64,000 bases of DNA. Source: an uncultured Alphaproteobacteria bacterium. GTDB taxonomy: Bacteria; Pseudomonadota; Alphaproteobacteria; HIMB59; GCA-002718135. Made by a program: the position numbers and the translations under genes. The notes under the pieces were generated by a model. That model ran no database searches. It saw only the letters and a program-made list of their open reading frames with translations, and was not told the origin of the DNA. Below are positions 63,143-64,000 of the stretch, piece by piece (positions within the stretch are counted from its first letter, which is position 1; every line of letters begins with the position of its first letter). The DNA lies in contig CACNUI010000002.1 of assembly GCA_902623545.1 (NCBI GenBank), positions 62,001 through 126,000 on the forward strand. Reading direction: 5' to 3'.

Positions 63143-64000
63143 ATGATTAATTTTATACAATTTACTCTTACAAGAGCAGGACTAGCAATTATAACTTTAC
63201 TGCTAGTATGCTTTATTGTTTTTTCTTTAATGGAATTAGTCCCTGGAACTTGTGCTGAGAGATATCTTGCATTTAAAAATACACAAGGATCACAAATAAC
63301 ATATGAAGATATAGAGAAAGAAAAAATTCGTTTAGGTTTAGATAAACCGTTTTTGTATAGATATGGCAAATGGGTTTCTAATATAGTTTTTAATGGTGAT
63401 TTTGGCGATAGTTGTATCTTAAGAATGAATATAAATGAATTATTAAGTGGAAGATTTATGCTATCACTTACAATATGTTTGGTAGCACTGATTTTTTCAT
63501 ATTTAATAGCAATCCCCGTTGGTATTATTTCGGCCACGACAAAATATGCATCGTTAGATAATACACTTAAATTTATAAGTTATCTTGGAATAGCCCTTCC
63601 AAATTTTTTAGTTGCTCTTTGTATAATGCTTTTTATGACTGTTTATTATGGAGATACAATGACCGGTTTATTTTCCCAAGAATATGAAAATGAACCATGG
63701 TCAACGTCAAAATTATTTGATTTTTTAAGTAGAGCATGGCTTCCAATTTTTGTTTTGGGTTGGAATGCAACTGCATTTGCTCTTCAGACAGTTAGGGCAC
63801 TCATGTTAGATGAAAATGATAAATTATATGTGATGGCTGCAAGAGCTAGAGGAATATCTGGGATGAGTTTACTATGGAGATATCCTGCAAAGCATTCATT
63901 AGGCCCAGTTATAAATTCTATAGGTTTTGATCTTAATCGAATATTCAGTGCTTTGCCGATTGTGGCATTGATTTTAATTCTTACTGAAGCGGGGGCATTA
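63143..64000 (+). CDS. dipeptide-type ABC transporter permease, DppB-like (3' partial)
   Basis: Reading from the ATG at 63143 gives 286 codons open to the window end. It begins MINFIQFTLTRAGLAIITLL and has FSLMELVPGTCAERYL (usual PGDP region), LGLDKPFLYRYGKWV, GDFGDSCILRMNINELL and the coupling region YVMAARARGISGMSLLWRYPAKHSL. The pattern is that of DppB/OppB. It supplies a membrane subunit for the family 5 binding protein just upstream; the rest of the operon lies beyond the window. Confidence 0.9.
   Translation, partial: MINFIQFTLTRAGLAIITLLLVCFIVFSLMELVPGTCAERYLAFKNTQGSQITYEDIEKEKIRLGLDKPFLYRYGKWVSNIVFNGDFGDSCILRMNINELLSGRFMLSLTICLVALIFSYLIAIPVGIISATTKYASLDNTLKFISYLGIALPNFLVALCIMLFMTVYYGDTMTGLFSQEYENEPWSTSKLFDFLSRAWLPIFVLGWNATAFALQTVRALMLDENDKLYVMAARARGISGMSLLWRYPAKHSLGPVINSIGFDLNRIFSALPIVALILILTEAGAL

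Noticed and set aside
63130-63537. 135-codon minus-strand open frame at the window end
   Set aside because: It lies opposite the clear DppB-like permease reading on the plus strand, which has all family motifs.
1-64000. tRNA, rRNA, CRISPR arrays, riboswitches or a replication origin
   Set aside because: No T-loop GTTCRA-type clover leaf, regular spaced repeats or dnaA-box clusters were noticed by eye; rpmH is present, but dnaA is not next to it.

Overview
The window looks like the chromosome of a streamlined, AT-rich marine alphaproteobacterium, resembling SAR11, HIMB59 or similar pelagic lineages. The signs are very AT-rich DNA, tightly packed genes that often overlap by 1-4 bases, no insertion sequences, and alphaproteobacterial gene orders: rpmH-rnpA-yidD-yidC-engB-argB, prs-rplY-pth-ychF and petABC. 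I found no rRNA, tRNA, CRISPR array or phage. The first gene (a hydroxyacid dehydrogenase) and the last (a DppB-like permease) run off the ends. No gene-free stretch exceeds about 150 bases.

Positions 1-34000 are mostly housekeeping: lysine and arginine synthesis, ribosome and membrane-protein biogenesis, pantothenate, a complete zinc-uptake region (zur, znuBC, divergent znuA with a Zur-like operator, a COG0523 GTPase, a WD40 protein and a small conserved-looking protein), the cytochrome bc1 operon, nucleotide and tRNA enzymes, lgt, ubiK, proC, an EnvZ/OmpR pair with a MarR regulator, ilvE, moaED, pgsA and uvrC. Next to the zinc region is an unannotated 27-residue peptide with nine cysteines.

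Positions 34000-41700 turn to sulfur: sulfoacetaldehyde acetyltransferase (xsc), a CaCA-family exchanger, cysQ, cysD, a cysNC fusion, and a zinc-dependent dehydrogenase of the histidinol/sulfopropanediol dehydrogenase family.

Positions 40400-54500 hold the most unusual part. Five SnoaL/NTF2-like proteins (about nine domains), a bicupin, a MetE-core zinc enzyme, a LacI regulator, a sugar-type ABC importer without its ATPase, a HAD-like protein lacking its catalytic aspartates and an SDR lie together. The same 18-bp palindrome, TATTCA-N6-TGAATA, occurs in three promoters of this block, including that of lacI. This looks like a regulon for an uncharacterised, perhaps organosulfur or sugar-like, substrate.

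Positions 54500-64000 contain an EamA transporter, a phosphotransacetylase, an omega-amino-acid:pyruvate aminotransferase and alanine dehydrogenase, a second MetE-core protein, a PHP-domain protein and a dipeptide-type ABC importer. Phosphotransacetylase, aminotransferase and alanine dehydrogenase together with the distant xsc could make a taurine or hypotaurine pathway.
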